Below the pieces are notes generated by a model, which was given only the letters and a program-made list of their open reading frames with translations, did not search any database and was not told where the DNA came from. Below are positions 35,512-45,439 of a DNA stretch of 64,000 bases, piece after piece. Position 1 is the first letter of the stretch. Every line of letters starts with the position of its first letter. Source of the stretch: Methanohalophilus sp. (GTDB lineage: Archaea > Halobacteriota > Methanosarcinia > Methanosarcinales > Methanosarcinaceae); the NCBI RefSeq assembly GCF_030156785.1, contig NZ_JASGLW010000004.1, positions 62,001-126,000 of the forward strand, in the 5' to 3' direction. The translations under genes were made by a program, and so were the position numbers.

Positions 35512-37191
35512 TCAGTTTTCTTCCCCTTTACTATCATGCTCTCTAATTTCCACTCTGCGTATTTTTCCGCTTATAGTTTTAGGAAGTTCTGGAACAAATT
35601 CTATAATTCGTGGATATTTATATGGAGCTGTAATCTTCTTTACATGATCCTGCAATTCTTTCTTGAGTTTTTCGCTTGCTTTATATTCCTTCGTAAGGAC
35701 AATAGTTGCCTTTACGACCTGACCTCTCACAGGATGAGGGGCTCCGGTGATGGCACATTCTAAAACCGCTGGATGCTGCATTAATGCACTTTCAACTTCA
35801 AATGGGCCGATTTTGTATCCGGAACTTTTGATAATGTCATCTCCCCTTCCTACAAACCAGAAATATCCATCTTCATCTTTCCACGCTAGATCTCCGGTGT
35901 GGTAATAACCATCGTGCCAGACCTTTTTGGTTCTTTCAGGATCACCCCGGTACCCAGTAAATAAACCAAGGGGCTTACCTTTGGATATGTCAATTACTAT
36001 TTCTCCTTCTTCCCCGACATCCGCAATTTTTCCGTCAGAACGCATCAATTCAATTTTGTATATTGGGGAGGGTTTTCCCATAGAGCCGGGTTTTGGTTTC
36101 ATCCATGGATAGGTTGCAATCGCCACTACGGTTTCTGTCTGACCATATCCTTCCATCAGTTTAAGTCCGGTATATTCCAGGAATCTTTCATATACTTCAG
36201 GGTTTAGTGGTTCGCCGGCAACCACAGAGTAATTTAGATTGCTGAAATTATACTGGCTCATGTCTTCTTTGATAAGGAAACGATAGACGGTGGGTGGTGC
36301 ACAAAAACTGTTTACTTTATAGTGGCTTGCTTTTTCCAGCATGTTTTTAGCATCAAAACGTTCATAATCATAAGCAAAAACTGCCGATCCGCAAATCCAC
36401 TGACCGTAGATTTTTCCCCACGCACATTTTGCCCAGCCGGAATCAGCAACAGTGAGATGCAAACCGTTATCCATTACGTTTTGCCAATATCCAGCTGTGA
36501 CTATATGCGCCAATGGATAGGTAAAATCGTGTTGAACCATTTTTGGGAAACCGGTAGTGCCGGAAGAAAAATACATGAGAGATATATCTTCATTTTGTGT
36601 CATCTCATCTCCTTCCGGACGTACAAAGCCATCAGGAGATTTTGCAAGTTCCTCGGTAAAGTTTATCCAGCCCGGGCGATCATGATCGATTACAAACTTA
36701 GTTTTGAGTATATCTTTGAAGTCTTCATGTGCTTCATCGATGTAGTCCAGCAAACCTTCGTCAGAAGCACTGACTATCATTTTTACTTTTGCTTTTTCAA
36801 TACGGTATCTAAGATCCCGCGTTGTTAACATATGTGATCCCGGAAGGGCAATGGCTCCAATCCTGTGTAACCCCAGTATGCTTATCCAAAACTCATACCG
36901 ACCTTTAAGGATTAGTTTTACCACATCACCTTTTTTGATACCATATTTGCTGAAAAGATTAGCAGCTTTTTCACTGTAATATTTCAGGTCAGCAAATGTG
37001 AAAATCTTCTCTTCACCATTGTCATTGCACCAGACAAGAGCCTTCTTATTTGGTTGCTTTTTAGCATAGATGTCTACGACATCATAAGCAAAATTAAAGT
37101 TTTCAGGGATATGGATCTTGAAATTTTGGTAAAAATCATCGTATGATTCAAATTCAGTTTTTGGTACAAAATTACTAATAAGCGATGTCAT
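35512..37191 (-). CDS. Acyl-CoA synthetase, medium/branched-chain (Macs-like)
   Basis: 559-aa AMP-forming ligase that activates carboxylates as acyl-CoA through an acyl-AMP. ATP loop [16 protein letters not shown], adenine/substrate motif [34 protein letters not shown] hinge, and the catalytic C-terminal Lys in [15 protein letters not shown]. The family resembles the Methanosarcina acetivorans medium-chain acyl-CoA synthetase reported to use branched acids such as 2-methylbutyrate. Lies between an XRE-cupin regulator (34 nt upstream) and the oxidoreductase operon, so it should supply acyl-CoA for reductive carboxylation. Confidence 0.9.
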   Translation of the reverse strand: MTSLISNFVPKTEFESYDDFYQNFKIHIPENFNFAYDVVDIYAKKQPNKKALVWCNDNGEEKIFTFADLKYYSEKAANLFSKYGIKKGDVVKLILKGRYEFWISILGLHRIGAIALPGSHMLTTRDLRYRIEKAKVKMIVSASDEGLLDYIDEAHEDFKDILKTKFVIDHDRPGWINFTEELAKSPDGFVRPEGDEMTQNEDISLMYFSSGTTGFPKMVQHDFTYPLAHIVTAGYWQNVMDNGLHLTVADSGWAKCAWGKIYGQWICGSAVFAYDYERFDAKNMLEKASHYKVNSFCAPPTVYRFLIKEDMSQYNFSNLNYSVVAGEPLNPEVYERFLEYTGLKLMEGYGQTETVVAIATYPWMKPKPGSMGKPSPIYKIELMRSDGKIADVGEEGEIVIDISKGKPLGLFTGYRGDPERTKKVWHDGYYHTGDLAWKDEDGYFWFVGRGDDIIKSSGYKIGPFEVESALMQHPAVLECAITGAPHPVRGQVVKATIVLTKEYKASEKLKKELQDHVKKITAPYKYPRIIEFVPELPKTISGKIRRVEIREHDSKGEEN

Positions 37192-37224
37192 TTTTAAACC
37201 CTTTCTCTTTTGTTTTTCAAAATT

Positions 37225-37776
37225 TTAGAAGATTATGGCAAGGAATCTGACAGGTTTATTACCAATAACCTGCATTGAATGACTGTAACTAGAATCGAAA
37301 TATATAGAATCTCCCTCGTGGAGAATAATCTCATTATCATGAATGATAACCTTTAAGGTTCCTTCAAGAACATAATCAAATTCTTGACCTGGGTGGGAAT
37401 TGGGAGTGGTTTGTTCGCCTGATTGAGGTTCAACTGTAACCAGAAAAGGTTCTGCTTTTTTATGAATAAAATTTGGTGCAAGTGCTTCATATTTATATTG
37501 TCTCCTTCGTTCCACATTTACTCCTTCTCCCTTACGTGTGATAGCAAAAATATCCATCCTCGGATCTTCGCCGGTAAGAAGCACTGTCATATCAACTTTA
37601 AGTTGATGTGCAATTTCAAAAAGTATGCTTACAGGGAGATCAAGTTCCCCTGATTCATATTTGCGATAATCTTCTACAGATATATCGAGAAACGAAGCCA
37701 TCTCTTCTTGACTAGTTCCAGATAATTCACGTAATTCTTTAATACGTAAAGCAATTTCTTTTATTTTTTCCTGCAT
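37225..37776 (-). CDS. XRE-cupin transcriptional regulator (arm 1)
   Basis: Helix-turn-helix at residues ~7-60 ([35 protein letters not shown]) and a C-terminal cupin ([27 protein letters not shown]) that may sense a small molecule. ATG 37776 is preferred (AGGG 7 nt upstream); a TTG at 37803 would add nine residues. First gene of the acyl-CoA/2-oxoacid operon. Paralogous to the divergent regulator at 38139. Confidence 0.88.
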   Translation of the reverse strand: MQEKIKEIALRIKELRELSGTSQEEMASFLDISVEDYRKYESGELDLPVSILFEIAHQLKVDMTVLLTGEDPRMDIFAITRKGEGVNVERRRQYKYEALAPNFIHKKAEPFLVTVEPQSGEQTTPNSHPGQEFDYVLEGTLKVIIHDNEIILHEGDSIYFDSSYSHSMQVIGNKPVRFLAIIF

Positions 37777-37803
37777 TTTCAGCCCTGCCTCATTGAATTT
37801 CAA

Positions 37804-38138
37804 GCTCTTGTCATTTTTAGTAATTTTATTACCTATATTAAGTATGTGAGATACATGTCAGTCCGCTTCATGGTAACTTATAACATAAATGAATTCATAC
37901 TTCATAAATTTAACAAAAATGTATGTTTAAGATTTATGAAAAGATCAGGCTTCCTGTATCTCTAATCAGCAGATAGATCCTTGTTGGTAGTTAGATTACC
38001 TTCCATTTTAATTTGTTTTGTATTTAATAAATGCAAAAAATATAATAATAATCTTAAAATGTGGTTTGATTTTAAATCGGAAAGCTTTTTTAATATTAAT
38101 TAAAAGCAAGTTTGACAATGTCAACAAGAGGATAAGAT
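37804..38138. promoter_or_regulatory. Divergent control region between two XRE-cupin operons
   Basis: 335 nt without a gene between two divergently read operons. Very AT-rich (TTTTTAATATTAATTAAAAG near 38083), with several TATA-like stretches. No perfect palindrome longer than about 8 bp was found by eye. Both promoters and the sites for the two regulators should be here. Confidence 0.5.
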
Positions 38139-38717
38139 ATGGTAGAAAAAAACATGTTGGGGAACAAGATACGCCAGCTACGTGAGATGCACCAAATGTC
38201 TGTGGAAGAACTGGCAAATAATAGCAATACAAACCCTGAATTGATAAAGCAGTTAGAGGATGGAGCTCTTGTACCTTCACTTGCACCATTAATGCAGATA
38301 GCAAGGGCATTGGGTGTACGTCTGGGAACATTCCTTGATGATATACCACATGCAGATCCTGTGATTGTAAGAGATGGAAGTTCAAACAAAATAGTACGTT
38401 TCTCTGGAAACTGTGACACGTCTGAGAAAAGTGTCCTTGAATTCTTCTCGCTTGCTGCTAACAAAGCCGATCGGCACATGGAGCCCTTCATAATAGATGT
38501 ACATTCTCAGAAATCATGCAAATCAAAACCATCATCTCATGAAGGTGAAGAGTTCATTTATGTGCTCAGTGGCAGCATAGAGGTTCTTTATGGAAAGGAC
38601 AGCTTCGAATTATCAACTAACGACAGCATATATTACAACTCCATAGTTCCGCATCATGTACATGCATGTGGTTGTGAGGATGCAAGGATTTTGGCAGTTG
38701 TATATACACCTTACTGA
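38139..38717 (+). CDS. XRE-cupin transcriptional regulator (arm 2)
   Basis: 192 aa: helix-turn-helix ([40 protein letters not shown]) and a cupin ([38 protein letters not shown]). Same build as the arm-1 regulator and similar throughout. Cupin histidines are retained, so a metal or acyl ligand is possible. Followed by the thioesterase after 15 nt; AGAGGATAAGAT gives GAGG 7 nt before ATG. Confidence 0.88.
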   Translation: MVEKNMLGNKIRQLREMHQMSVEELANNSNTNPELIKQLEDGALVPSLAPLMQIARALGVRLGTFLDDIPHADPVIVRDGSSNKIVRFSGNCDTSEKSVLEFFSLAANKADRHMEPFIIDVHSQKSCKSKPSSHEGEEFIYVLSGSIEVLYGKDSFELSTNDSIYYNSIVPHHVHACGCEDARILAVVYTPY

Positions 38718-38732
38718 AAAAAGAAGATCAAC

Positions 38733-39149
38733 ATGTTCAAAACAACTGTTACTCCCAGATTTGGCGATATTGACGGACTAAAACATGCTAACAATATTGC
38801 CATTGCGATATGGTTTGAACAGTCACGGAATCCCATATTCAGATTGTTTACTCCTGACCTTGATTTAAGCTATGAAAAATGGAAACTAATCATGGCAAGG
38901 ACCCAGTATGATTATTTGTGTGAAATGATCTATGGATCGGATGTCACAATTATAAGTTATGTATCTAAAATAGGAAAATCTTCCTTCACAGTTACGCAGG
39001 AAGCATGGCAAGACGATAAAATCTGTGCAATCGGCAGGTCCGTGCTAGTTCATTATGATTTTATCAACAAGAGGTCTATGCCAATACCCGATGATATAAG
39101 GAAAGCATTAGAAGAGCATTTTCAGGAAGATACTCAAATTTACAAATGA
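38733..39149 (+). CDS. 4HBT-family acyl-CoA thioesterase
   Basis: 138-aa hotdog-fold protein of the YbgC/FadM type, which hydrolyses acyl-CoA. Signature TVTPRFGDIDGLKHANNIAI AIWFEQSR, where the Asp in GDIDG is the usual catalytic acid, and MIYGSDVTIISYVSKIGKSS. Middle gene of the arm-2 operon; 22 nt before the ligase. With the ligase next to it, it may set free CoA from unwanted acyl-CoA. Confidence 0.82.
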   Translation: MFKTTVTPRFGDIDGLKHANNIAIAIWFEQSRNPIFRLFTPDLDLSYEKWKLIMARTQYDYLCEMIYGSDVTIISYVSKIGKSSFTVTQEAWQDDKICAIGRSVLVHYDFINKRSMPIPDDIRKALEEHFQEDTQIYK

Positions 39150-39171
39150 TGTTGTTGGGAGATAATCTATT

Positions 39172-40833
39172 ATGCCATTTACAAATGATACTATTGGCGA
39201 TTTTTTTGAGAAACAGGTAATGAAAGATCCTGAGCGGGATTTCATTATCTATCCAGATAGGGACCTCAGGTTTACATATAAAGAATTCAATGAACGTGTC
39301 AATTTACTGGCAAAGGGTCTACTTGAGATCGGTATTCAAAAAGGCGACCATCTGGGTATCTGGGCAACTAACGTGCCTGACTGGCTAACTTTCATGTTTG
39401 CTACCTCAAAGATAGGTGTAGTTTTGGTTACTATCAATACAGCATACAAAATACATGAAGTAGAATATTTGATGAAGCATGCAGATCTGAAATCAATTGC
39501 CATAATTGACGGTTTCCGTGATGTAAACTATATTGAAACACTCTATGAACTTGTTCCGGAATTGAAGACTCAGAAACGTGGACACATCAAAAATGACAAA
39601 TTCCCTCACTTAAAAAGTGTAATTTTTATCGGGCAGGAAAAACACAGGGGCATGTACAATACCAGTGAACTCTTACTACTGGGAAAACATGGAAATGATG
39701 AGAATTTAAGAAAAATAATGAAAAGACTTGATGCCCATGATGTGATAAACATGCAATACACATCCGGAACCACAGGGTTTCCTAAAGGTGTAATGCTCAC
39801 TCACTACAATATTCTTAACAACGCTTACTACATCGGGGAAAGACAGAAATTTACCAAAGAAGACAGGCTTTGTCTTCCTGTACCGCTTTTCCATTGTTTT
39901 GGGATAGTTTTGGGTGTTCTTGCAATTCTTACCCATGGTGGGACCTTGGTTATGATTGAACGTTTCGATCCCTTGATGGTGCTTGCTGCGGTACAGAAAG
40001 AGAAGTGTACAGCATTATATGGCGTTCCTACAATGTTTATTGCAGAGTTCAATCATCCGATGTTTAATATGTTTGATCTTTCTTCATTGAGGACCGGTAT
40101 TATGGCAGGATCGCCTTGTCCAATTGAGGCGATGAAACGTATTATAAATGAAATGCATTGTAAAGACATTACTATTGCTTATGGACTTACTGAAGCATCT
40201 CCGGTTATAACCCAAACAAGTATCGATGACACAATTGAACGTCGCGTGAGTACGGTGGGTACAGCTATGCCTGAAATAGAAGTAAAGATCGTTGATCCCG
40301 ATACTGGAAATACCGTTGGTCCTAATGAATCCGGAGAGATTTGCTGCCGTGGCTACAATGTAATGAAAGGTTATTACAAAATGCCTGAAATGACGGCACT
40401 GGCAATTGATGAAGAGGGGTGGTTGCATAGCGGAGATCTCGCATCAGTTGATGAGGATGGCTATTACACTATAACCGGACGCATAAAGGACATGATTATC
40501 CGTGGCGGTGAGAACATCTATCCAAAGGAGATAGAGGATTTTCTTTTCACCATGCCTGAAGTCAAGAATGTACAGGTTGTGGGTATTCCTGATGAAAAAT
40601 ATGGTGAAATAGTCGGAGCTTTTATAATACCTAACGAAGGTTGCGATATTACCGAAGAGGATGTAAGAGACTATTGTCTATCACGGATTGCACGTTACAA
40701 AGTGCCAAAGCATGTATTCTTCCTAGATGAGTTTCCCCTTACTGCCAGCGGGAAAGTGCAGAAGTTCAAACTGAGGGATCTTGCCATTGAGATCTTGGAA
40801 AAAAGATCAAAGGAAAAAGACAAGTTGGTTTAA
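39172..40833 (+). CDS. Acyl-CoA ligase (AMP-forming, FadD-like)
   Basis: 553 aa. ATP loop [53 protein letters not shown], the sequence [20 protein letters not shown] and the C-terminal catalytic Lys in [14 protein letters not shown]. More like medium/long-chain fatty-acid ligases than the arm-1 synthetase, which is not its closest relative. GGGAGAT 7-8 nt before ATG. Last gene of the arm-2 operon. Confidence 0.9.
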   Translation: MPFTNDTIGDFFEKQVMKDPERDFIIYPDRDLRFTYKEFNERVNLLAKGLLEIGIQKGDHLGIWATNVPDWLTFMFATSKIGVVLVTINTAYKIHEVEYLMKHADLKSIAIIDGFRDVNYIETLYELVPELKTQKRGHIKNDKFPHLKSVIFIGQEKHRGMYNTSELLLLGKHGNDENLRKIMKRLDAHDVINMQYTSGTTGFPKGVMLTHYNILNNAYYIGERQKFTKEDRLCLPVPLFHCFGIVLGVLAILTHGGTLVMIERFDPLMVLAAVQKEKCTALYGVPTMFIAEFNHPMFNMFDLSSLRTGIMAGSPCPIEAMKRIINEMHCKDITIAYGLTEASPVITQTSIDDTIERRVSTVGTAMPEIEVKIVDPDTGNTVGPNESGEICCRGYNVMKGYYKMPEMTALAIDEEGWLHSGDLASVDEDGYYTITGRIKDMIIRGGENIYPKEIEDFLFTMPEVKNVQVVGIPDEKYGEIVGAFIIPNEGCDITEEDVRDYCLSRIARYKVPKHVFFLDEFPLTASGKVQKFKLRDLAIEILEKRSKEKDKLV

Positions 40834-40896
40834 GAACGTCTGAATTTCACTCAGAGTGAGCATGGAATAGATTAATTCCAATGCTCACTAATATTC

Positions 40897-41683
40897 TTAT
40901 ATCTTACTTATTTTAGTAGTCATGTCAAGAGGCATAGCATAATAAGGTGCCGTAGTCACAATTACATCTACATGAGGAGCATATGCTGCCACATCTTTTG
41001 CCTTGATTCCTCCAACTGCAATTTCAAGATATGGGTTAATTTCTTTGAGGCTGGGAACAATCTTCTTTAAACCTTCTGGAGAATAATGATCCAAAAGAAG
41101 CAGATCGGCAATTTTTGCATACTTGAAAGCTTCTTCTTCATTTCTTGGTTCAATCTCCACTTTTTTGAGTGCACCGAGTTTATCAAAACACTACATCAAA
41201 ATGGTTTTGTGTTACCAGTATGGAATCGCTCAGTGAATTACGATGATGTGTTCCTCCTCCGGCTTTCACTGCCTTTAATTCATATTTTCTAAAACCTGGA
41301 TGTGTTTTTCTGCTTGTTGCAACAAGCACATCAGGATTGGCTGCTTTCGCAGCTTCAACCATTTCCCGAGTCTTCCCTGCAATTGCACAGACCATTGAAA
41401 GAAATGTTTGGGATATGCGCCAGAGTTTAAAAAGTGTTTTGAGATCACCAGATGCTGAAAATACTGTGGTGTCCGGTTCAAAGGGAACCCCATTTTCTAT
41501 GTACGATTTTATCTCAATACCATGGGTTTTGTAAAATTCAGCAAGATCGTCGTTACAGGCAGCTACACCATTTTCTCTCGAGATGATACTGAGTGTTCCT
41601 TGACCGTTGATTCCAAGCAGTTCAGTTGTTTAATCACCATAAGGACAATCTTCCATAAGATAATACTCAAAATGATTAATCAT
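40897..41683 (-). pseudogene. ModD/NadC-like phosphoribosyltransferase family, broken twice
   Basis: Frame 1 from ATG 41683 (AGGTGAT upstream) reads MINHFEYYLMEDCPYGD, then TAA at 41630-41632 where the family has Glu, then continues TTELLGINGQGTLSIISREN, TFLSMVCAIAGKTREMVEAA, KAGGGTHHRNSLSDSILVTQ up to NHFDVVF, stop 41183. The rest (LGALKKVEIEPRNEEEAFKY, IADLLLLDHYSPEGLK, LEIAVGGIKAKDVAAYAPHV, end 40897) is in another frame. So one nonsense change and one frameshift are present. The ModD family is related to quinolinate phosphoribosyltransferase and was named from molybdenum-transport loci; its reaction is not established. Confidence 0.8.
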
Positions 41684-41689
41684 CAAATC

Positions 41690-42369
41690 ACCTTTTTAGA
41701 AATTCCTTTTCGTTTATATTTACAAATCCAATGTTTGCATGCTGCATCCTTTGAAGGGTAGTTGGTAAATAGCATCTTATGACGTAATCGTCCAGTTCTA
41801 TTTTTCGATGTTAAGTCACAAATTCCAATCATCAATGATTATATAAGTATCATTAAATATTTTGTTGAGAGATATCAAATGCACCTCTAATAATCTTCAA
41901 AGTAATCCAGCATGCCGCTTCTTGGACATTCATGTTACGCATGATTATGCATAATACTTATGGTTTTTTTATTGATAAATAGTGGAAATATTCTTTTCCC
42001 TTAGTTCAAGTTAACCGTCTATTATTTTTATAATAAAAAAATCTCATGTGTACGTTCCATAAACACGAAAGGATGATTGTGTTTTGTTCCAGATTAAAAC
42101 TCTAAAACTCCTTTAAATCTCTTATTTAATGACAAAAATAGTATGGAAAAACTCTCTGTGCAAGAAGATATTGATATCAATAAAGAAGTAAAATTAAAAG
42201 TATGGATACACGCAATCCTGACAGATCTATCAAGATTCCATGCTTAGCTTGGGTGAGGATTTATACAAAGCCATAACTTATAACCAGACAAATTTCGACA
42301 AATATATATTAAATAATATCATGGGTTATCCCCCTAATAAAGACTTGTTATTTTTCAGGTGAGTGGCTA
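41690..42369. other. Long non-coding stretch
   Basis: 680 nt with no good gene. Two short frames seem protein-like but lack ribosome sites: MEKLSVQEDIDINKEVKLKV WIHAILTDLSRFHA (42143-42247, plus) and MNVQEAACWITLKIIRGAFD ISQQNI (41853-41933, minus). The promoter of the winged-helix gene should be in the last 80 nt (TATATATTAAATAATATC near 42303). Confidence 0.4.
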
Positions 42370-42951
42370 ATGAGCAAACAGAATACGGACAATATCTTTT
42401 TACAGGGGAAACCCACCCTTGCAATACTGGCAATCTGGTCTCACAAGAGAACATATGCATCAATAGTTGCCAAGGAGATTAACTCTACTTTTGCCCATAC
42501 AACAAAGATATTATCCAAGATGGAGGAACTTGGACTTGTCCGATTTACGGTAGATGGAAGAATAAAATACGTTGAGCTTACAAAGTATGGTTTGGAAGTG
42601 GTTGATGCATTAAAACAACTGATTATTTCCCTTAAGGACACCCTTCCACAGGAATACCTTACAGCTATTCAAGCAGAAGAAAATACTGCAAAATATAGTC
42701 TCAATGAGGAATCAAAAAGAATTCTTGGAAAAATCCGGGAACTTCGTACAAAGATAGATAGGAACTACGCTGAGCTTGTCAGGACAAATGCTGATGATGA
42801 AAAAATAAAAAGGAAACTTGGTCCTTTCAGCAGGGAAGTGGCACTCGTTGGGAACATGATAGAAAATTCAGAAGAACCTATTCATGACGAAGTATTGATA
42901 GCTTATAGCGATACTGCAAATGTTTTCAATTCTATAATCAAGAGAGATTGA
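42370..42951 (+). CDS. Winged-helix transcriptional regulator
   Basis: 193 aa. Residues ~12-85 form a MarR/ArsR-like winged helix (KPTLAILAIWSHKRTYASIV, THKTILSKMEELGLVRF-type recognition helix seen as FAHTTKILSKMEELGLVRFT, DGRIKYVELTKYGLEVVD). The remainder is charged and probably helical (RELRTKIDRNYAELV). Starts at ATG with AGGTGAGTGGCTA before it. Followed after 13 nt by the DUF2110 gene, a pairing I associate with methanogens. Target unknown. Confidence 0.82.
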   Translation: MSKQNTDNIFLQGKPTLAILAIWSHKRTYASIVAKEINSTFAHTTKILSKMEELGLVRFTVDGRIKYVELTKYGLEVVDALKQLIISLKDTLPQEYLTAIQAEENTAKYSLNEESKRILGKIRELRTKIDRNYAELVRTNADDEKIKRKLGPFSREVALVGNMIENSEEPIHDEVLIAYSDTANVFNSIIKRD

Positions 42952-42964
42952 TGAGGCTGCTAAT

Positions 42965-43645
42965 ATGGAAAAAGCCTGTCTTAGTATTTTTGTTTATACA
43001 AATTTTCAACAATCACTGATTTCTGCTAAAAGGTTTTTATCAGCAGAGCTTGAAGATCTGGAAGCAAGTTTGGAGGTAGATGTTGATAAAAGCGGATGGT
43101 TAGAAGTTCGGATTGACGGGGAAGATGCAAAATTTGCACTTAATTTCCTGAAAACAAAATATGGTTCTCCTGCAAAAAAAGCTGAAGCCGGAATTGTTTA
43201 TAATGGATACATAAAGTCCGTTGAAGAAGACAAAATTCTTGTAGATATCGGAAAGATAATGAGTATCCCTAGAAAGAATCTCAAAAATTTAGGGACAGGA
43301 AATGCAAAACAGGTCGCAACTCGATTCGGCCTTATACCATATTTTCCTGTAAAAGTCCAGCTCGCAAAAGAAGGCAATATTCTGGAATTTGCAGCTGAAA
43401 CCGTTGATATGTTGTGGAAATGGAAAAAGTCACCAATGGATAGGGTAGTAATCAATTCTTCCACCCGTTCAAAAATTAAGGCTGCAATCAAGAAAACAGG
43501 TCATGGAAGAGATATCCTGGGTGTTGAGAAACTTGGGCTTTTTGAAAATGTTGTTGTTTGCAAAGAAGGAACAGACGGACCCGGAATTGTTGCTGAAATC
43601 GGCCCGCTCCTGAATTCAGATATGGGTGTAATAAGAGGGACTTAA
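42965..43645 (+). CDS. DUF2110 family protein
   Basis: 226-aa archaeal protein of unknown function. Contains an S1/OB-like stretch GIVYNGYIKSVEEDKILVDI GKIMSIPRK (residues ~78-105), which suggests binding of RNA, followed by GLIPYFPVKVQLAK and a C-terminal NSSTRSKIKAAIKKTGHGRD segment. Downstream of, and probably co-transcribed with, the winged-helix regulator. Confidence 0.82.
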   Translation: MEKACLSIFVYTNFQQSLISAKRFLSAELEDLEASLEVDVDKSGWLEVRIDGEDAKFALNFLKTKYGSPAKKAEAGIVYNGYIKSVEEDKILVDIGKIMSIPRKNLKNLGTGNAKQVATRFGLIPYFPVKVQLAKEGNILEFAAETVDMLWKWKKSPMDRVVINSSTRSKIKAAIKKTGHGRDILGVEKLGLFENVVVCKEGTDGPGIVAEIGPLLNSDMGVIRGT

Positions 43646-43896
43646 GCGGATCCCTTGAGCAGGCAATGTATTTAGTATATTTGGCTTTTCAATAGAATTT
43701 CATCAAATGGTCTGGATTTTGCCTGCAAAAATTCAAGTATTTGATGTTTTACTTCTCCATTTATAGCGATTCATGCACGATTCGTGGCAAAAAAGGGTAG
43801 TATGGTTGTATGGTTGCTTGACTTCATGCAGAAAAATAATTGGATAGCAAATCTACAAACCTTTGTCAAGATTTTAATAAATTGCAGGAAAAACCC

Positions 43897-44922
43897 ATGA
43901 TTCAGATAAAAAATAACAAGGCAATACTTGTCCGCCGTGAAAAAGCAGAAGAAGTACGCATGCATCTGATCCAGAATAATCTGCTCGATAGAAGTCGGAA
44001 AATGCGGATTTCTTCGAATCTGAATTTTGTTGAAGTGCCTGTTTTGAGAGAAGTGGATGGCTACGATCTCATTCACCAGAAAAACCCTGAATATTATTTT
44101 AAATTCAGAAATCTAAAAGAAAGACTGGAGGAAATAGTAGCTCCGGACCAGCTCAAATATGTGCCTTCCGGATGGCAGGTGATAGGCAAAGTTATTGTCA
44201 TTACGATTCCTGAGAATATAGCATCCCTTAAACCTGTTATTGGAGAAGAGCTCTTGAAGATGTATCCCTCATGTAGTTGCGTGGTTAACGACAAGGGAAT
44301 TAAAGGAAAACTACGCCAACCGGCAAGGGAAATTATTGCCGGAGATGTTACAGAGACTGTCCACAGGGAGAATGGTTGTGTCTTTAAACTCGATGTGACA
44401 AAGGTCATGTATTCAAAAGGAAATCTTTATGAAAAAAAATACATGCGCAAACTTGGAACAGGTGAAACTATTGTGGACATGTTTGCAGGAATTGGGTATT
44501 TTACAATACCCATCGCCGTACATGCAAGACCTGAAAAAATTTATGCAATAGAATTGAATTCTGAATCGTACTCATATCTTCTGGAAAACATCAGGTTAAA
44601 CAGAGTGGAAGACATTGTAGAACCTATATTGGGTGATTGCATGGAAAAAACACCTAAAGCTGTGGCTGACAGAGTACTGATGGGATATATTGGGAACACA
44701 CATGAATATTTGGAAACCGCTATTTCTGCGTTAAAAAGAGAAGGCGGAATAATACATTATCATGAATCAGTGCCTGAAAAGATATTTCCTGAAAGACCCA
44801 TATCCAGAATTATGGAAGCTGCATCAAATAAAGGGAAAATGGTGAAAATTCTTGAATACCGCCGTATAAAGAAATATTCCCCTGGTGTCTGGCATGCAGT
44901 CATAGACGCCAGAATAGAATGA
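43897..44922 (+). CDS. taw2: Taw2/Trm5-like tRNA(Phe) wyosine-pathway enzyme
   Basis: 341 aa. SAM-binding Rossmann core: GETIVDMFAGIGYFTIPIAV (motif I), KIYAIELNSESYSYLLENIR (motif II) and a front N-terminal domain typical of Trm5/TYW2. In place of the Trm5 NPP-type catalytic motif it has VLMGYIGNTHEYL and GIIHYHESVPE, which points to Taw2, the aminocarboxypropyltransferase acting on demethylwyosine-37, rather than m1G37 methyltransferase. ATG 43897 is used (GCAGGA upstream); a longer frame from 43840 lacks conserved sequence. Confidence 0.75.
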   Translation: MIQIKNNKAILVRREKAEEVRMHLIQNNLLDRSRKMRISSNLNFVEVPVLREVDGYDLIHQKNPEYYFKFRNLKERLEEIVAPDQLKYVPSGWQVIGKVIVITIPENIASLKPVIGEELLKMYPSCSCVVNDKGIKGKLRQPAREIIAGDVTETVHRENGCVFKLDVTKVMYSKGNLYEKKYMRKLGTGETIVDMFAGIGYFTIPIAVHARPEKIYAIELNSESYSYLLENIRLNRVEDIVEPILGDCMEKTPKAVADRVLMGYIGNTHEYLETAISALKREGGIIHYHESVPEKIFPERPISRIMEAASNKGKMVKILEYRRIKKYSPGVWHAVIDARIE

Positions 44923-45062
44923 ATTATTTTTCTTTAAGAGATGCAGATATATTCGCATCAAAAAGATAATCAAATTCAAGTTTTTCTGTCCATTTGCAAA
45001 CTTCAAACATCGATTGGAAGCAGATCCCGATTAGCAATTTTCTGTCAGAACCTTCAAATATT

Positions 45063-45402
45063 TTATAGCTTTTTGACATTCCCGACTTCAATTCCGATTT
45101 TTGGTATTGAAAGACCGCCTAAAAGTACGACGGTATCAGCATGATAGTCAATAGGCTCACCTATTTGCATTCCGTAATCTGTCGGAATTATGGCTCTTAT
45201 TCCATCAATATTGTCATTTACGACAAAACCAATTTCTGAAGGGTTATTGCGCATAGCATAAGCTGCAAGCTCAGCAAATGGGGGTGCAAAAACCTGCAGT
45301 GCCAACAAAAATTACTTTTTTGGAATCCCGGGTAACACGGGCAATTCCACGAAGCATTCCCCCGATGCCTTCAGAGGTTTCAATAACGTTTATTGCAATC
45401 AC
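45063..45402 (-). pseudogene. DUF2124 family protein, frameshifted
   Basis: Frame 1 reads INVIETSEGIGGMLRGIARV, TRDSKKVIFVGTAGFCTP, then runs into a stop; the neighbouring frame carries on as PFAELAAYAMRNNPSEIGFV, PTDYGMQIGEPIDYHADTVV, LLGGLSIPKIGIEVGNVKKL. One extra base at GCACCCCCATTTGC (about 45285-45300) explains the break. At the front, after a perfect GAGGTGAT, the expected ATG position reads ATA (45391-45393); GTG 45402 overlaps the ribosome site. DUF2124 is commonly found next to mch in methanogens, as here. Broken gene or assembly error. Confidence 0.75.
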
Positions 45403-45411
45403 CTCAAATAA

Positions 45412-45439
45412 AAGAAAAAGAAGGAGGTCATACCTCCTT
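45412..45439 (-). terminator. Terminator after mch
   Basis: Minus strand: AAGGAGGT-ATG-ACCTCCTT (45421-45439), an 8-bp stem with 3-nt loop that includes the mch stop codon, followed by CTTTTTCTTTT. May reduce transcription into the DUF2124 gene. Confidence 0.65.

Noticed and set aside
41630-41632. In-frame stop in the modD-like gene as a recoded codon
   Set aside because: It is TAA, not TAG, and the same gene also has a frameshift; decay or error is simpler.
42143-42256. 34-codon frame followed by TAG, Leu, Gly, TGA as a pyrrolysine gene
   Set aside because: No ribosome site, no conserved context, and only two codons after the TAG.
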